64,000 nucleotides of DNA, taken from Malurus cyaneus samueli. Lineage: Eukaryota > Chordata > Aves > Passeriformes > Maluridae. Location of the stretch: positions 51,013,116 to 51,077,115 of the forward strand of contig CM019236.1 in the NCBI GenBank assembly GCA_009741485.1, in the 5' to 3' direction. Below are positions 1-13,491 of this stretch, in pieces (within the stretch, counting starts at the first letter, position 1; each line of letters begins with the position of its first letter). A program made the translations under genes and the position numbers. The notes under the pieces were generated by a model. It was not told the DNA's origin and did no database searches. It saw nothing but the letters and a program-made list of their open reading frames with translations.

Positions 1-966
1 GGGAGAAAGACAATGGGAACTTCACCTGATCTCATAACACTTTGTGTGTGTATCTTGGGTGGAACACCTGGCAAGTGTTGCTGTGGCACTGCTAAAAGGA
101 TGCCAGAATGTATGGCTTCACAATGAGATTGAACAAAAAAGGATTTGATTTTTTTCTCCTTTCTGCATAGTAAGTGGAAGAGAGACAAAAAGTGTCCCAC
201 ATGCAATTACAGAAAATAGTCAAATAATTGAATTTTTCCTGCTTTGCATTTGTTAATTTTCTAAAACCATTAAGGTTTATCACATTTGAAATGGCAGTTC
301 CACCTATATGCTTTAAGCTGCATTTTTGTGCAAACAGATAGTTTGCATATGCCAAGAAAGCAGTCCTTAAGAACACATGTAACTTATAAAGCTTGTCCTT
401 TATATGCTTCTCTCATGATCAGCCAGAAAATTAGCTACCAGTAACAGTTATCATGGTGATAGCAGCTGAATGTTGTGTTTTCATATGTCATTAATTGTAG
501 GGATCTATTACGGTCATAAATGTGATGTTTGAGCTCTTTTTTGTAGGAAAAAAAATGTAACCTTTACAACCTCTGCTTTCACAAATGAAACAATTCAGAG
601 TGGGCTTATTCCTGAGTCTGTGGCCTGCACACAGCGTTAGGATCCACAGAAAATCCTTCCAACTTTGCCTTTTTTGTGAAAAACAGATTGCCTCTAATCT
701 CAATGCTTTTCACAAATCTCCATGCACAAAATTGTGTCCCAGAATTGTGAAGATCTCACTTAGTTTTGTATCACAAAAGTGGATCATTTGTGAAACTGAA
801 GTTGGCTTTTCAATCGTGATAGGTATGTAAAGATCTCCGCCAGTTCTCTTTTTGAAATTGATTTTAAGCTCTTTCCTTTTTGAGGAAATTTCTTTTAGGA
901 AGAAGCTCATCCCACCTAACTCACTGCTTCTGCTTTCTTTTTTCTGTCCCATTCTTCCTCTTCCAG
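1..966 (+). other. KIAA1958: KIAA1958 intron (3' part)
   Basis: This non-coding stretch lies upstream of the recognised KIAA1958 exon. It ends in a good acceptor: a pyrimidine-rich run ('cttcctcttccag') whose AG is at 965-966. An open frame continues upstream of the acceptor to 852, but that part (852-966) has no resemblance to the protein family and is read-through into intron. I see no repeat or RNA gene in it. Confidence 0.75.
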
Positions 967-2012
967 ACCAGGATGAGAGAGCAGCAGAACTCAGCAGGGA
1001 GCAGAATGAGAAGACCATTCGCAGCACACAGACAGCTCTCCGCAATTTCCGAGAATTCCTCATTTCCAAGTACCCCTCTGAGACCCGTGAGATCTATGTT
1101 ATCCCCTGCAAAGAGCTTGATGCCTATCTTGCTTCCTTCTTCGTGGATGCCAGACAAAAGGATGGGTCTGAATATGAGCCGAACAGTCTGGCCAACTATC
1201 AGTGCGGACTGGAGCGGTATCTCAAAGAGCACAGGTATGGATACAGTATTACAAGGGATAAGGAGTTCAAGAGGTCCCAGGAAGCTCTAAAGCAAAAGCA
1301 GATAGAGCTGAGATGTAAAGGAAAAGGAAATAAGCCACACAAATCCATGAAGCTTACCTTTGCTGATGAACTTATCTTGCGCAAAAGAGGCTTATTGAGC
1401 CGGTACAATCCTGAAGGGCTGCTGAACCTCGTGTGGCTCAACAACACTAAGGCGTTTGGACACTGCACGGGTTTCCATGGGTCCACCCTCAAGTGGGGAG
1501 ACATCCGACTGCGGGTGACAGAGACTGGGTTGGAGTACCTGGAGTGGATGGGGCCGGACAGCGGGGATGTGAGTGCCAAGAGCAAGAGAGGCGGGACGGA
1601 CTCGCGGGTGTACGCCACCCAGCACTCCCCACAGACCTGCCCGGTGCAGGACTACAAGGAGTACGCGCAGCGGCGCCCTCCGGCCATGCGCTACGAGGAT
1701 GCGCCTTTTTACCTGTCCATCAAACCCGTCGTCAACTTGGCTGCGCTTCACTGGTACAATTGCCAAGCCCTGGGGAAAAACAAGCTTGCCAAGATGGTAA
1801 AGACGATGTGTGAGAAAGGCAACATCCCTGGTCGCAAGACCAACTTCAGTGTCTACCAGAGCTGCAGCACCCTCTCTGAAGCGCAGAGCAACCAGCTGGT
1901 GCTGATCTGCAATAACTTGAGCCAGCAGGCTGCCCAGTCCATGGCAAGCCACTCCAATTCTGGCAACTTCATAGTGTCAGCATCCTATGACTCTTCATCT
2001 GACACAGCTTGA
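967..2012 (+). CDS. KIAA1958: KIAA1958 last coding exon, Crypton-derived DUF3504 domain (partial gene)
   Basis: This is the terminal coding exon of KIAA1958, about 348 codons ending at TGA 2010-2012. The earlier exons are outside the window. The exon enters in phase 1: its first two bases complete a codon begun upstream. The N-terminal part ('RNFREFLISKYP', 'KDGSEYEPNSLANYQ') looks like the helical core-binding half of a tyrosine recombinase. The C-terminal part ('GFHGSTLKWGDIRL', 'GRKTNFSVYQS', 'SHSNSGNF') looks like the catalytic half. The family is DUF3504, known to derive from Crypton transposons and shared with ZMYM2/3/4, QRICH1 and KCTD1. The positions where an active enzyme carries the catalytic His and Arg of HxxR appear to be Phe (1845-1847) and Tyr (1854-1856), so recombination is unlikely. 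The cellular role is unknown. Conserved order with INIP and SNX30 supports the call. The reading frame is intact. Confidence 0.93.
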
Positions 2013-4860
2013 AAGAACACCAAACACTTTATTCTTTTCCTTTTCGTTTCAAGCATTGAATTTGTGCTCAGTAATACAAATCAACTGTGATTGTACACTA
2101 TTCCCCCTCACAGCTCTCTCTCCAGTGTTAATTCACTTTATAAGAATATATAAACATATAATATATTTTTGTTTTACAAATAAGTCAGCAGAAATAGTTT
2201 AGTATTGCTAACAGTATTTATAGTGTTAATGCAAAAATGAAAGGTACATATGGGTTATAATATGAATGCAGATTTTAAAAGGATAAAAATGGTTCTCAGG
2301 CAACACAAAATAGACTGGAAATACCATTTTAACATGCACACATTAATGAGTGTAAATCCCCAGGGAGGCTTATGTAGCAATTCTGTTATGAAGCATTGTT
2401 TCAACTTAGTATTTTAACATGACCTCCCACAGTGGAGGAGACAAACTCAACATTGGCTGCTGCTTCTTACCTGCTAGCTTATTCTTGATCAGCAAGACCA
2501 AGAAATAAGAAGTACATTAATGTAAATTCACAAAAGCATTTACAGCATTTTTTGGTCTGTTTTTATTATGTTTCCTGAGGCTCATTTATGCTAAAAAAAT
2601 CCTGAGGTCAGCTAAAGGCTGTTTTTAACGTTTGGGTTTGTTGATATTCTGGGATCAAAATGTTGCTGGTGTTTAGGCTAAAAAGTATTGTTATCAAGAA
2701 TATGCAAAAGTATAATGGCAAAACCATTGTCACATACATAATTTTACCTCTTTAAACATAGGTTGTTAGTATTTTGTCGCTGGATGTATGTAATAGAAAA
2801 TCTATTGACATAGAGTATTCTTTCAGTATTCTGGGAAAATCAACAGTGAAAAAAAAAATCTGCAGTCTTATCCCAAGCTGTACAGAAAAATTACATCAGC
2901 TTTTCAGTCTGAAGCCATCATTTGAAATCCACAAAACAATAGAGAGTGTAAAAGTTGGGTAGTTCTAAGTGCTGGAATACCAATTTTACTTAGCTGCACA
3001 TCATCTGTTTCTGTTATAGAAATGGAAAATGTGCACGTGAATCTGAAGGCAGAATTTGGATCTAAAAGCCTTGAAATAACAAGTTCTGCTGTTCTACTTT
3101 GTAGTGTAGTTGTTCTACTACAAGTATGGGGAGAACACTAACAAATTCACTATTTCAGTGAACGATTATAATTCTTGACTGTTAAAATTAGGAACAGTAC
3201 TTTTCAATCAACTAAACTTAGTGTAAGTTTTACAAGGATGTGCTAGGGCTGTGGTGGGGCTTTAGACAAGCCTGCAGGAGTAATCTAGTGCCTGCTGAAA
3301 TTAGTGAAAGAGACAACCTCAGCTGGCTACCCCTGGGTATTGGACCAAACTGTTACTGAGAGGCTCTCTTGTTTTACAATTTTTAATTGTTGTGTTTCTT
3401 TATGCTTGACTGTATTTCTTCACATTCCTGAAAATCTTTCATATTCTTTAGATCTGCAACTGTGCAATGACTTTAATTATCACTAGTTCCAAAGAAGATG
3501 TGAAACAAAGGTAGCAAATAGAAATAAGATACTTGGCACCTCTACCCTTTATTCTGTGTTCCTAGAATGAAATGTTCCTGTGTGCAGGAGGTGGCAGAGT
3601 GTCTGCATCTCACTTAAGCCTTACTGAAGGTCTGTTTTGGGGATGAAATAGGTAGCAGATATGCCACTGAAAATCTTAAGAGCAGAGATTTCCACTACGA
3701 TAAATATCTCTCCTCCCAGGAAGCTTTATGCAGGTGACACAACCTGGCTCTGATCTCTTTGTTTTCCACATGTGGCAAGGCTGGTACAAAGTTTGGGTTT
3801 CCTATGTCTGGAATGCCATGGCAGGGTAACCACCAGCTCTACAGTCTTCCATTTGCCATCTGTTGTCTCTCAGGGTAGGCAGTGGACTGGTGAACACAAG
3901 CTGTTCATATTGCACAACCCTCCTTTTCTGACTTGGTTTTGGGGCCTGAGACCAAATTGTGACACTGCTGAAGTGAGTGCAAGTGTGTCCATGACTCTCA
4001 GTGCCATGGCATATCTGACTTGTAGGTGAAGGAGGCAGAAGAGAGATTTCAGGCGAAGCCAGAAAGACAGCTGCCCAATTTCCAGATGAGGCCAAACATC
4101 TGATTGCTGTTTGCACTGCCTTGTCTTTTCACAGCAGTGCTTTTAGTGTGATAATAGTTAAAAATAGTTTTGCAAGGCCAGTGCTGCTGTGGGATTTCTT
4201 TGTGGTTTTCTACTGAGGATTCACACAGCAGCGTGTAGCATGTGCTGGAGTGCAAGGGTTCCATGCCAGGGACCTCTCTCAAGATACTGGGTGAGAGCTC
4301 AACCATGGAGCTGCCCTCTGGGGAAGTTTGCTCTCGGTTTCTCCCCCACTGGCACTCATCTCAACACTTCCCAGTGACAGCTTTTGCAGTATCTGATGTA
4401 CTTCCCTACATTTCCTTTCCTGTTCTGCAGTATGGGGATGGGTGTAATCTGACCTTTGTGGGGCAGTAGATCTGTTTTGACCTCTCCTCCCCTGCCCAGC
4501 CCCTACCTTTGCTCTGAGGAGGCCGATCACTGGCTGTGCATGGGCCGTGCTGCAGGCTGCTGGTTAAAGTGCTGCTTCACATCAGTGCTGTAATTCAGCC
4601 CCAACACAGACCTCAGAAGAAAGAAGACTGGCACTCATGGGTTTTGGACTGGGAAGTCAAAGGAAGCATTTCCCATGATGCTTTCACTCCACATGCTGCC
4701 TAAGTTGTTGATTACCACAGTATTAGGATGGCTTGTGCCAGTGTCCAGCAAAAGTGAGGCAACATCTCCACTAGCCTTGACTTAGCAGGGCACATCAGCA
4801 ACCTCTGCTTGTCTGGTTAGGGGATAAGCTGTGGAGGGTGTGTACTTATTGTGATAGTCT
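2013..4860 (+). other. KIAA1958: KIAA1958 3'UTR and downstream flank
   Basis: AT-rich non-coding sequence follows the KIAA1958 stop. The 3'UTR should start at 2013, but its end is not visible: scanning by eye I found no canonical AATAAA between 2013 and about 3600, only variants such as AATACA near 2072 and AATATA near 2146. The short open frames here look random. The stretch has no recognised repeat until the CR1 element begins at about 4870. Confidence 0.5.
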
Positions 4861-4869
4861 CCATATTAT

Positions 4870-6443
4870 CATGAGGAAGGTCAAGGCCCAACGGGAATGA
4901 AATCTGGCCAAGGATGTCAAAGACAAGGAGCAGGGTGTCTGCAAGTACATCAATAACAAAAGTAAAAGGAAGGATAATACAGGCCTGTTACTAAGTGAAG
5001 GGGGGAACCCTGGTAACAGAGGACATAGAGAAGGCACAGTTACTGAACACCACCTTTATGTTGGTCTTCACCGGCAAGACCAGCCTTTGGGGATCTCTGG
5101 GACAGGTGACAGGGTAAAAGAATGCTGGGAGACCTTCCCTTGGTCAAGGAGAATTGAATTGGAGAACACCTATATCTCCACAAGTCCCTGGACCCTGATG
5201 GGATGCATCCACTAGTGCTAAAATATCTGCTGGACACCAAGTTGAGGCTGCTTATGATCACAATTGAAAAGTCATGGAGCTGAGGAGGTGCCTGAAGATT
5301 GAAGAAAGCAAATGTCACCCCAGTGTTCAAAAAGGGAAAGAAAGAGGACCCAGGGAATTACTGGCCTGTTAGCCACACCTCAATCCCTGGAAAGGTGTGG
5401 GAGGGCCTTATTCTGGAGGCCACCTCTGTCCAGGGAAGGTGATCAGGATAGTCAGCATGGATTCACTAAAGGTAAATTGTGCTTGACCAACCTGATTGCC
5501 TTTTGCAATCAGTTAGCTGGATGGATGAGGGAGAGCACTGGATGTTGCCTTCAGCACAGCTTCCAGCGCTGTCTCTTACAACACCCTCATAGGCAAACTC
5601 AGGAAGAGAGGACTGGATGAGTGGACATGGCGATGGATTGAGAACTGGCTGGATAGCAGATCCCACATCAGTGGCACAGGGTCAGGTTGGAGTCCTGTCC
5701 CTGCTGGTGTCTCCCGAGGTTCAATAGCGGGCCCAGTGTTGTTTAACTGATCCATCAATGACTCGGGTGAAGGGCAGAAGCCTCCTCAGCAATTTCACTG
5801 ACAGCACAAAGCTGGGAGCAGTGGCCGATAGCCCAGAGGGCTCTGCAGCCCTTCAGAAGGACCTGGACGGGCTGGAGAGATGGGCAGAGAGAAACCTCCT
5901 GAAACTGAGCAAAGGCAAATGCAGGGTCCTGCACTTGGGAAGGAGCAGCCCCAGGCACCGGCACAGGCTGGGGGTGACCTGCTGGAAGCAGCTCTGTGGA
6001 GAGATGGGGCTGGGAGTCCTGGTGGACTACAAGGACTGTCCATGGGCCAGCAGTGTGCCCTGGTGGCCAAGAAGGCCAGTGACATCCTGGGCTGCATTTG
6101 GAAGAGCATTGCCAGCAGGTCAAGGGAGGTGATCCTGCCCCATTGCCTCACCTGCAATGCTGTGTCCAGTTCTGGGCTCCATAGTAGACACAGAGCACCT
6201 GGAGCAGGTCCAGTGGAGGGTGACAAAGGATTAAGGGTCTAGAGTACCTCTCTGACCACATATACAGGTTGTACAGAGATGTTGTGGACTTGCCCTCACT
6301 GGAGATATTCAAGAATCATCTGGACACAATCCAGATGATGTGCCATGTGCTTTAGGATGGCCCTGCTAGAACAGGGAATTTGAAAAAGATAATTGATTGA
6401 GGTCCCTTCCAAACTTACCCATACCCTGATTCTGTGATTATAG
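4870..6443 (+). mobile_element. CR1 LINE, 5'-truncated, plus orientation (copy A)
   Basis: This is a chicken-repeat-1 (CR1) non-LTR retrotransposon fragment. It begins inside ORF2, upstream of the reverse-transcriptase core ('gaggaaggtcaaggcccaa' near 4872), passes through the RT region, and ends in the typical 3' tail ('ggtcccttccaaac ... gattctgtgatta'). The RT reading frame is broken by stops and small deletions, so it is dead. The 3'UTR appears to lack an internal part near 6240-6300. Bases 5473-6002 are almost identical to 63081-63610 although the flanks are clearly diverged (see findings). Confidence 0.9.
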
Positions 6444-9400
6444 GAACAGTTTCGTTCTGCTTTGTGATACCTGCAGTAACTCCAGCAGTGCTGATGGCAG
6501 ACTGCCTGGCAAGTTCATATACACTATGTGTTGAAGAGGTTTAACTCATATGGACAGAACATGATACCCAAGTAGTATCATAGTACAAAAATAAACCTAC
6601 TATTTTTGAAGGGCATTTAATACAACTTATTATTCAGTCTTTGTTTGTGGATAGTTAAAAGAATTGAGTGATCACAGTTCATCTAATTACCATTTGTATT
6701 AAGGCCCTGAAAGGTTAGCACTCTGGGAAGGAGACTTTGGATTTAAACCACTCTCATGGTTTTCTCTCATACTGGTAGTAGTGCAGATGTCCTACTCTCT
6801 GTATTTTAGCTGGGAGAGGGCAACTCTGTTAATTGCAATTCAGACTGAGGATATTTCACCTGCTTTTTGCAGGCTCACAGTGATGCTGTGTAGCTTCCCG
6901 GTGCTAAGACACAGCAGTGTGCCCAGCAGGTAATGCTGCCAAGTCTTACCAGCCTTTCCCTCTGCCTAAATGAAGAACTGTGGTCTCTAACCTTGGCTTG
7001 TGATACCGATTACCTCTTACCATGAAATCCAGGGCAGGTGGCAAAACACTGTCCTGCTCCTGTCCAGCACAGGCTATATGATGGTGCTTGGGTGCAGTGG
7101 CTACAGTGAGACACTGCAGGGGGGTGGCTGCACTCCTGGCTACATTGTACTCCAAAGCAAAAGCTGAGCTTTTGCTCCCCAGCTGTGATTTCCTTAAGAT
7201 GAGGATAGCTGGCTCCAAAATGGGGCTTGCTTTTCTCCTTTATTTTTCCTTTTTTTTCCCTGCCCCTCACCTTTCTTTGATTTCTGTTAGACCTCATCAC
7301 TGAGCGACTTCAACTCAGTGTCCCATCAGAAAACAGCAAAAAAAGGGAACTCAGGCAATTTTCTGCCAACATACTGAGTTGAATCTACTAAAAAATTGAG
7401 ATGCAGAGCCAGTCGAGGAGATGGAAGATGGTGTTCATCTACCAGCATCACAGTCATTAGTCTGGCTCAGCTGCTACGTCCCATAGGAAACCCATCAAAA
7501 GGATAATGTAGACTGAGACCTTTCTGGATCATTTGCAGATGTATTGGATGCCTTCGGAACTATCTACTGGCTTTTGGGAGATATGCTCAGTGATACCAAG
7601 AGCAAAATTTGGCCTTGAACTTCCAATAAGAGGCCAAGTGCCAAAGCACAGGCCTGCACAGTGCAAAGGAGTCTGCACCGATGTTAGTGCTGGCTTTCCC
7701 ACGTGGCCTTCTCAGGACATGACAACAAGAATCAAACATGGGGATTATACATGGATGTCACTGGAATGATCTGGATGTAGCTGTGCACACTACATGCATT
7801 TGGATCTGTTCCTGTGATTGCACATGTAGATGGGCAGAGCTGTAGACACTTTGGATGGCATCAGCTCTGTTGTATTAGTCATTCATGCATGTGTTTATGA
7901 TATTGTGGTTTTGCACAGTATTACATGTCTTCACGCAGTTAGTTGGAACTGAAATCTGTGATACCTGGGTGTTGCCAACTGCCTGTTTTATTTTCAAAAA
8001 TGTATTTATGCAACAAAATGTATTTTTTAGTGCAGGAGAATGAAATACTGTCATGAACTACACTGTAAACTAAATACCAAGGGATATATAAAATAACAGC
8101 ATCTATCTTGTTCACTTGTGTAGTGCAATAATCCTATGATAGCGGCATCAGCGCTACTGACATAGACGATAATTAACAATGGAATCTGTCCTGCTATGCA
8201 TTCTCCTTCATAAAGAATGCCAACACTTTCAAGTTGCTTTTAGAAGCTGCTGTGCGCTGGTATTCAGTCTCTACAGCATTGTTGTGGGTGGTAAGATGGG
8301 GATCAGAAAGAGCAGATGCTGTGTCACTCTAGAGCCCAGGCTGCCTAAGGACTGGGACAGCATTAAATGAAACTGAGATAGATTCCTGTTGAACTAGGTT
8401 TCCTTCCTGTCCAGCTCATACTTTACCTTTTCTTGTCATGTCTGAGTACATCCAGTAAGTGCATTGACTGACCCAACTAGCATATGTGGTGTGTGGGCTG
8501 ATCATTCCATGTGACAATTAGCTGCAAATGACTGTGATTGACTGACTGGTCTTCCCCATCCCAACAGCTTTGCTCCTCTCACCATTCCTGGTCCTTGAAT
8601 ATTCCTCTTTCCTGGTGTCTGCACTGTGGGGCAGGGGGACTGCTTTGTGCAGAGCTGCTCTGGGCTGGGAGCCCTGCCCATCAAGTGACCTTTTGCTTTG
8701 GGGATAACATGCTCAGGGCGGACCATGTCACGAGGGGTATGCGGGGTTATGGGATACTGCATGTGAGCACTCTGAAGGCTCACATTTCTCATGCTGGAAG
8801 CACTCTCCTTCACTCTTCTGCTTCTTGTGAGAGGCTTTCAAGTCACGAAATGAGATTAAATTTACTCCTGGGCAGAGGAGCAGGCCCACATCAGTATGCT
8901 GTTTAGCCCTCCACTGACATCATGGATTGACAGTAGGGTTGAGATGATTGGTCCTCAGCAGTATGCGATTTCTGGGCCCTTTCTGTCATGGAGAGGAGTT
9001 CATCTCATATGATGTGGACAACAGGGCATTGGGACCTATCCAGCTCCCTCAGCATTGCAAATGTGTATTAAAGAAGACAACCTACAGGACACAGAAGTGT
9101 CATTTGGTTTCCCTGAGATGAGCCAGTCCCGCCTCTGGGTTAGAGTAGAGAGGGACTTGGCTCTTCACTATGAAACAAGACAGGAAATGGGTCTGCACTT
9201 CTTAATGGGGGTTCTGTGCTAAAAGTCACCATGAAGGGGTAGCTTCTTCGTTGCTCTTAAGGGGCAGAATGTTTTTCTCTTATTTCTCTGCTTTCCTGTG
9301 AGTGCTGAATCTGCACTCAGTGCTGAGGAGCAGTGGAGGGAGGAGACCGTCCATCACAAAGTATGGCAATATACCTAGCCAAAACCTTGGAACTATGCTT

Positions 9401-12400
9401 TCTAGTGGTGGTACCCATGTCCTGAGCCATGCCTTGGTGGCTGGGGATGGTCCCTCAATAGTTGGTGTTTCCCAGCACATCCATTTGCTCTGTGCAGAGC
9501 CAGCATGAATGTTGCTGCATGATTCTCCAGAAACAGAGAGCACAAGGGCAGCTTTTCAAAGACACCCCTATCAGGTGGGCATCTGCAGGCTGAGAAGAAC
9601 ACCCAAAGTACAACTAAATAATGATGCTTTCCCAGGGACAGCACATGAAAAACACATGAGGCTGTGCTTTCTCTCTTGAAGCATTTTGGAAAGCTAAGGG
9701 TCCCATTGATTGTGGACATCAATGCTCCACATCTTTCACAGGACCATAACTACAAAGAAGTGGCCCGAGGACAAGTCGGGGTTCTCTGAGCCTCCAACAA
9801 GTTGCATGTTTGCACTGCTTCCAGCATCACTCATGCAAGCCAGGTTCCAGCCCGTTCCTCCCTGCTGCAGTCTGGCTGATGCCCTGCGAAGCTCTGTTGC
9901 TGTTGTTCTCCAGCACCTTGACTCTTCCTGGAAGCAGCAGAGAAGCATTTACAGTGGCAAAATCCTGCAAAGCTTTGAGGCCCTGCAGCCCAGAGACAGT
10001 TGTGAGCTTGTCTAAAGCTTTAATTCCTAATCTAATCTAGGAAAAGGTCAGTTTGCCACAAAACTTCGTTACTTGAACTTGAACTTGTATTTCTGTCTCA
10101 AGCAGTTAATTTATTTCCTCCTCACTGAATTGGTTAATGGGGATTGGTAATGCATACGAAATTCCATTTATTTTATTACACAAATGCCACTAAATTAGTT
10201 GTCTGTGCATTAAAAAATGTACTTACTCTTTCAAAGAGATTAGGGTGCTTTTGGCTAATGTTTTGTTCTTTTGCTCAGCATTCATTTGACAGCCATTACC
10301 ACTATCTGAAAAAAACAGTACCATTTCAGATTTCAATCTGATCTTCTGTAATTAAAAGAAGTTTCTTTCACCACATTTAAGATGCTGGTGAGGTAGGTGC
10401 TATCTTTGAAATTCAGTGGGACAGTTTCAGTTGGAATGAGGCGTTTAGCTCTTTTAAACAAAGCCTGAGGAATTAATTTTTGAGTTCTTTTTGGTTACTT
10501 TTGTTTGATGCAGTCTGTAAGTGTCAAGGAAAGAACAAAACACTCAAGTGAAGGAAAAAAATAGCAAGAAAATGCAAAATGTTTGGGACAAAAATAGAAA
10601 ACAAAATGCTTAAAATTAATTTTTCAGATACTTTCTTTGCCACTTCAGCTGCTTTTATTTTGCTTTTATTTTCCTTTTGTGGACAAACACAACTCTCTGA
10701 CATTCCTCAAGCCTAGAATTTGATCTGCTTTCTGAAGGTTGTAATCTTGCTGAGACTGCCCTCATTACCATATTCTCAGCTGGCCTACATCATGTGTAGC
10801 TTCATGATCTGCTCCACATTGCTCCTGCTGGGATTCCTCTTTCTGTTCTATTATCACACATTTAATTCACTTACTATATGTAAAATCACAGCCTGAAAAC
10901 AAACCAGTGCAAGAGACACTGCCTCACTATCTTCAGTGATGGCAAGGCAATAGTAAATGGCCTCAAATTGATTCTGATAACTTTTGTGTATGGAGACAAA
11001 TATAGCATCTCTGAGGCTAAAGATGCATGATTGCAATGTCAGTTGCTTTGTGGAGACCTTTGTTTTCTGCCTGGTGCTTATGATTCAGGATCTTGGAAGC
11101 TTTGCTTTCTTCAGCTTTTTCTGTGAGCAACTTCAAAGACTGGATTGCTCTGCACAAAGCTGTGTGCATGGATATGAAATACAGGTGCAGAAGTATCCAA
11201 GGTATTCGGGGATATGCGGACAAAATGTGAAATGAAATGTCTCAATGAAGTCTGAAATTTGTGAGGGGAAGAAATGGTGAGAACGTGGTTTTGCACCTAT
11301 TTATGGCAGTACCTGCAAGCTGGGTGGTGCTGCTGCCAGAGAGAATTTGGTCCACTTGTGCAGAGCACTGTGAGAAGTGCATGCCCGTGCTTCTGCTTCC
11401 ACCCAGCTTGGGCTGTTCCTGCACTTCCCCCAAGCACAGGACTATCCCCACTGGAAATGAGTGAGGTGTACAGGAGAGAACATTGCTTGGCCATAGATGG
11501 CTTTGTCAGTGCTTATTTTTGTCTGTGTCACTCATCCATCTTGAAGCTCATCTCGAGACCTGTCAGGGCAGACCAGATATGCAATACTGGAAGAAGAAGA
11601 GGTGGCAGAATATCCAAGTGCAATGAAAGGCAGTGGAAAGGCAGTAGAAAAGCCTGGCATACACAGTGAATTTTTTGTCTTTCTTTCTAAAGAATGCAAG
11701 GGTAATTCTTTTCCTTTAATATCCTACTTTGTTTTACACCGGAATTAGAAAATCTGTTCCATTTGTTTTAATTATCTGCAGGCTTTAACTCTGCCTTTGA
11801 AAAGCATTTTTGCTATGACAACCCTTGGTCTCATGGTGAGCAGTGCTAGGAGAACAGCTAACGCAAAGCTTTTGTCTTTCCCTGCATGTAATGTTTAATC
11901 TTTCTAATCTTTTAATGTGAATGTATTTTTTGCCATTTTGCAAATGGAAAGATTAGCACAGTTTCTTCCAAAACAGCAGCTGACAAACGTATTTTGCTTA
12001 AATATAGCTAAATTTCCACCTAACTCTGAATTCTCCATAGTGACCAATTCATTCTTAGAGTTAAACCTCTAAAAGGCTAACGCTCACTCCCCGACTTTAA
12101 CCTTGGTTTTTTTAAGAACAGTTTTTTAAAGAATAGATTTTTGTTAAATCTTTTGTTTATTATAAACATGACACTGTCTTGCATAATAATAATATAATAA
12201 GAATTCTATGCATTGTGTGATTCAGTGATGTTGCTGTTGAAATTTTGCATGTTTTCTAGATGTTCTGACATTTGTATGTTTATGTGGTACTTGTAAAAAT
12301 CTAAACCATTGCTGCTATGATCACCACCATTTTAGGTAAGTGAAAACTCTACTATGAAGCTGTGCCAGCAGGATTTTTGTGTGTCATGCTAAAACTCTGC

Positions 12401-13491
12401 ATTCTGCTGATCATTTCTTGGTTTATGCCAGTATTTAGTGCCTTCTGTAGAAGGAATCAATATGTTGTGGTAGATAAGATGTGCCAGATTTCTAATATCT
12501 TGTCTGCACAGATGATCACTTATAAGCTTAAAAAAAATACAAAAATTAGTATTTAACTCTTCATCTTTCTTTAAAGTGTCTTCTCTTTGATTATTATTTG
12601 GAAAACCTTTAATAGAGCTGAAAATAAGCCATCTTCTCTTGCCACACCTCCTTCAGCAGCAGCAGGCTGCCAACAGTGAGGGGTACAAGGCAATGTTTAG
12701 CACCAAAATGTTCCTGTTGGTAACGGATATAGTGAATAGCCGGGCCTGCTCAAGTAATTGTGAAGCATACTAAAATGTCATTTAATTAAAGCAGTCCTCT
12801 GATTACTGTAAAAACTGTTAGCTCTCATAGCAGTTGTGAAATGGCTCTTGTAAACAAGTGTCAGCCTGGCCAAGTGGTGGATTCCACTCTCTGCTCTGCC
12901 TCTGCTGAAGCCACACATTGCTGCCAAATGAGACTTGGATGAAATTCAAGCCCAAGAGTTTAGATCTTATTCTTTCCAACTGCTCCCATGGCAGACAAGC
13001 CCTGTTTATCAAAATTCTGACATTGCGTTTTCAGTTCCTCTTCTACCCTCTGCCTAAAATCTGGCAGTATTGCAAATACACACAGGCATATGGATTTGTT
13101 TTGATCTTTGACAGGCAGATTTTGACAGGCAGAAATTGTATCGTACTGTACTCATACAACAGAAACAGGCAAGAGGAAAATGTGAGATACCTCTTTGGTG
13201 CATTTCCCAGCCACCAGGCATGGTTCACTGTACCTAGACTGGTCTTTAAAATAGTGCTTTGTGTGGAAAAAAGACTGACCATCAGTTTTCCATCTCTATT
13301 GTAAGATGAAAGCCTGTCACACATCTTGAAAATACTTTTCAAATCAAAGTAACAAGTTATCAGAAAAAGACTGATTGGAAAAATAAGAGTACATTGAATT
13401 CATCCTTAGAAGAATTGGTCTGAAGTCATCTCTTGTCTCCAAGCAGGAAAATTTACAGCCCTTGTGATATAAAATACTTCAAAAAAAACCA
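6444..13491. other. intergenic region, nothing recognised
   Basis: This is unique-looking DNA with no exon, RNA gene or transposon I can name. The open frames are short, overlap on both strands and show no family resemblance. The first canonical AATAAA I noticed on the plus strand downstream of KIAA1958 is at 6590-6595, but linking it to that gene would be a guess. A short A-rich segment around 10540-10600 is simple sequence. Confidence 0.5.

Noticed and set aside
852..966. Upstream part of the open frame that contains the KIAA1958 exon
   Set aside because: A strong acceptor lies at 965-966 and family similarity begins only after it, so this part is intron read-through.
1392..1952. 186-codon minus-strand frame opposite KIAA1958
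   Set aside because: It is a shadow of the conserved plus-strand coding sequence with no independent similarity.
5312..6242. Several open frames of 100-140 codons on both strands
   Set aside because: They are relics and shadows of the CR1 RT region in a disabled element, repeated almost identically at 63-63.8 kb.
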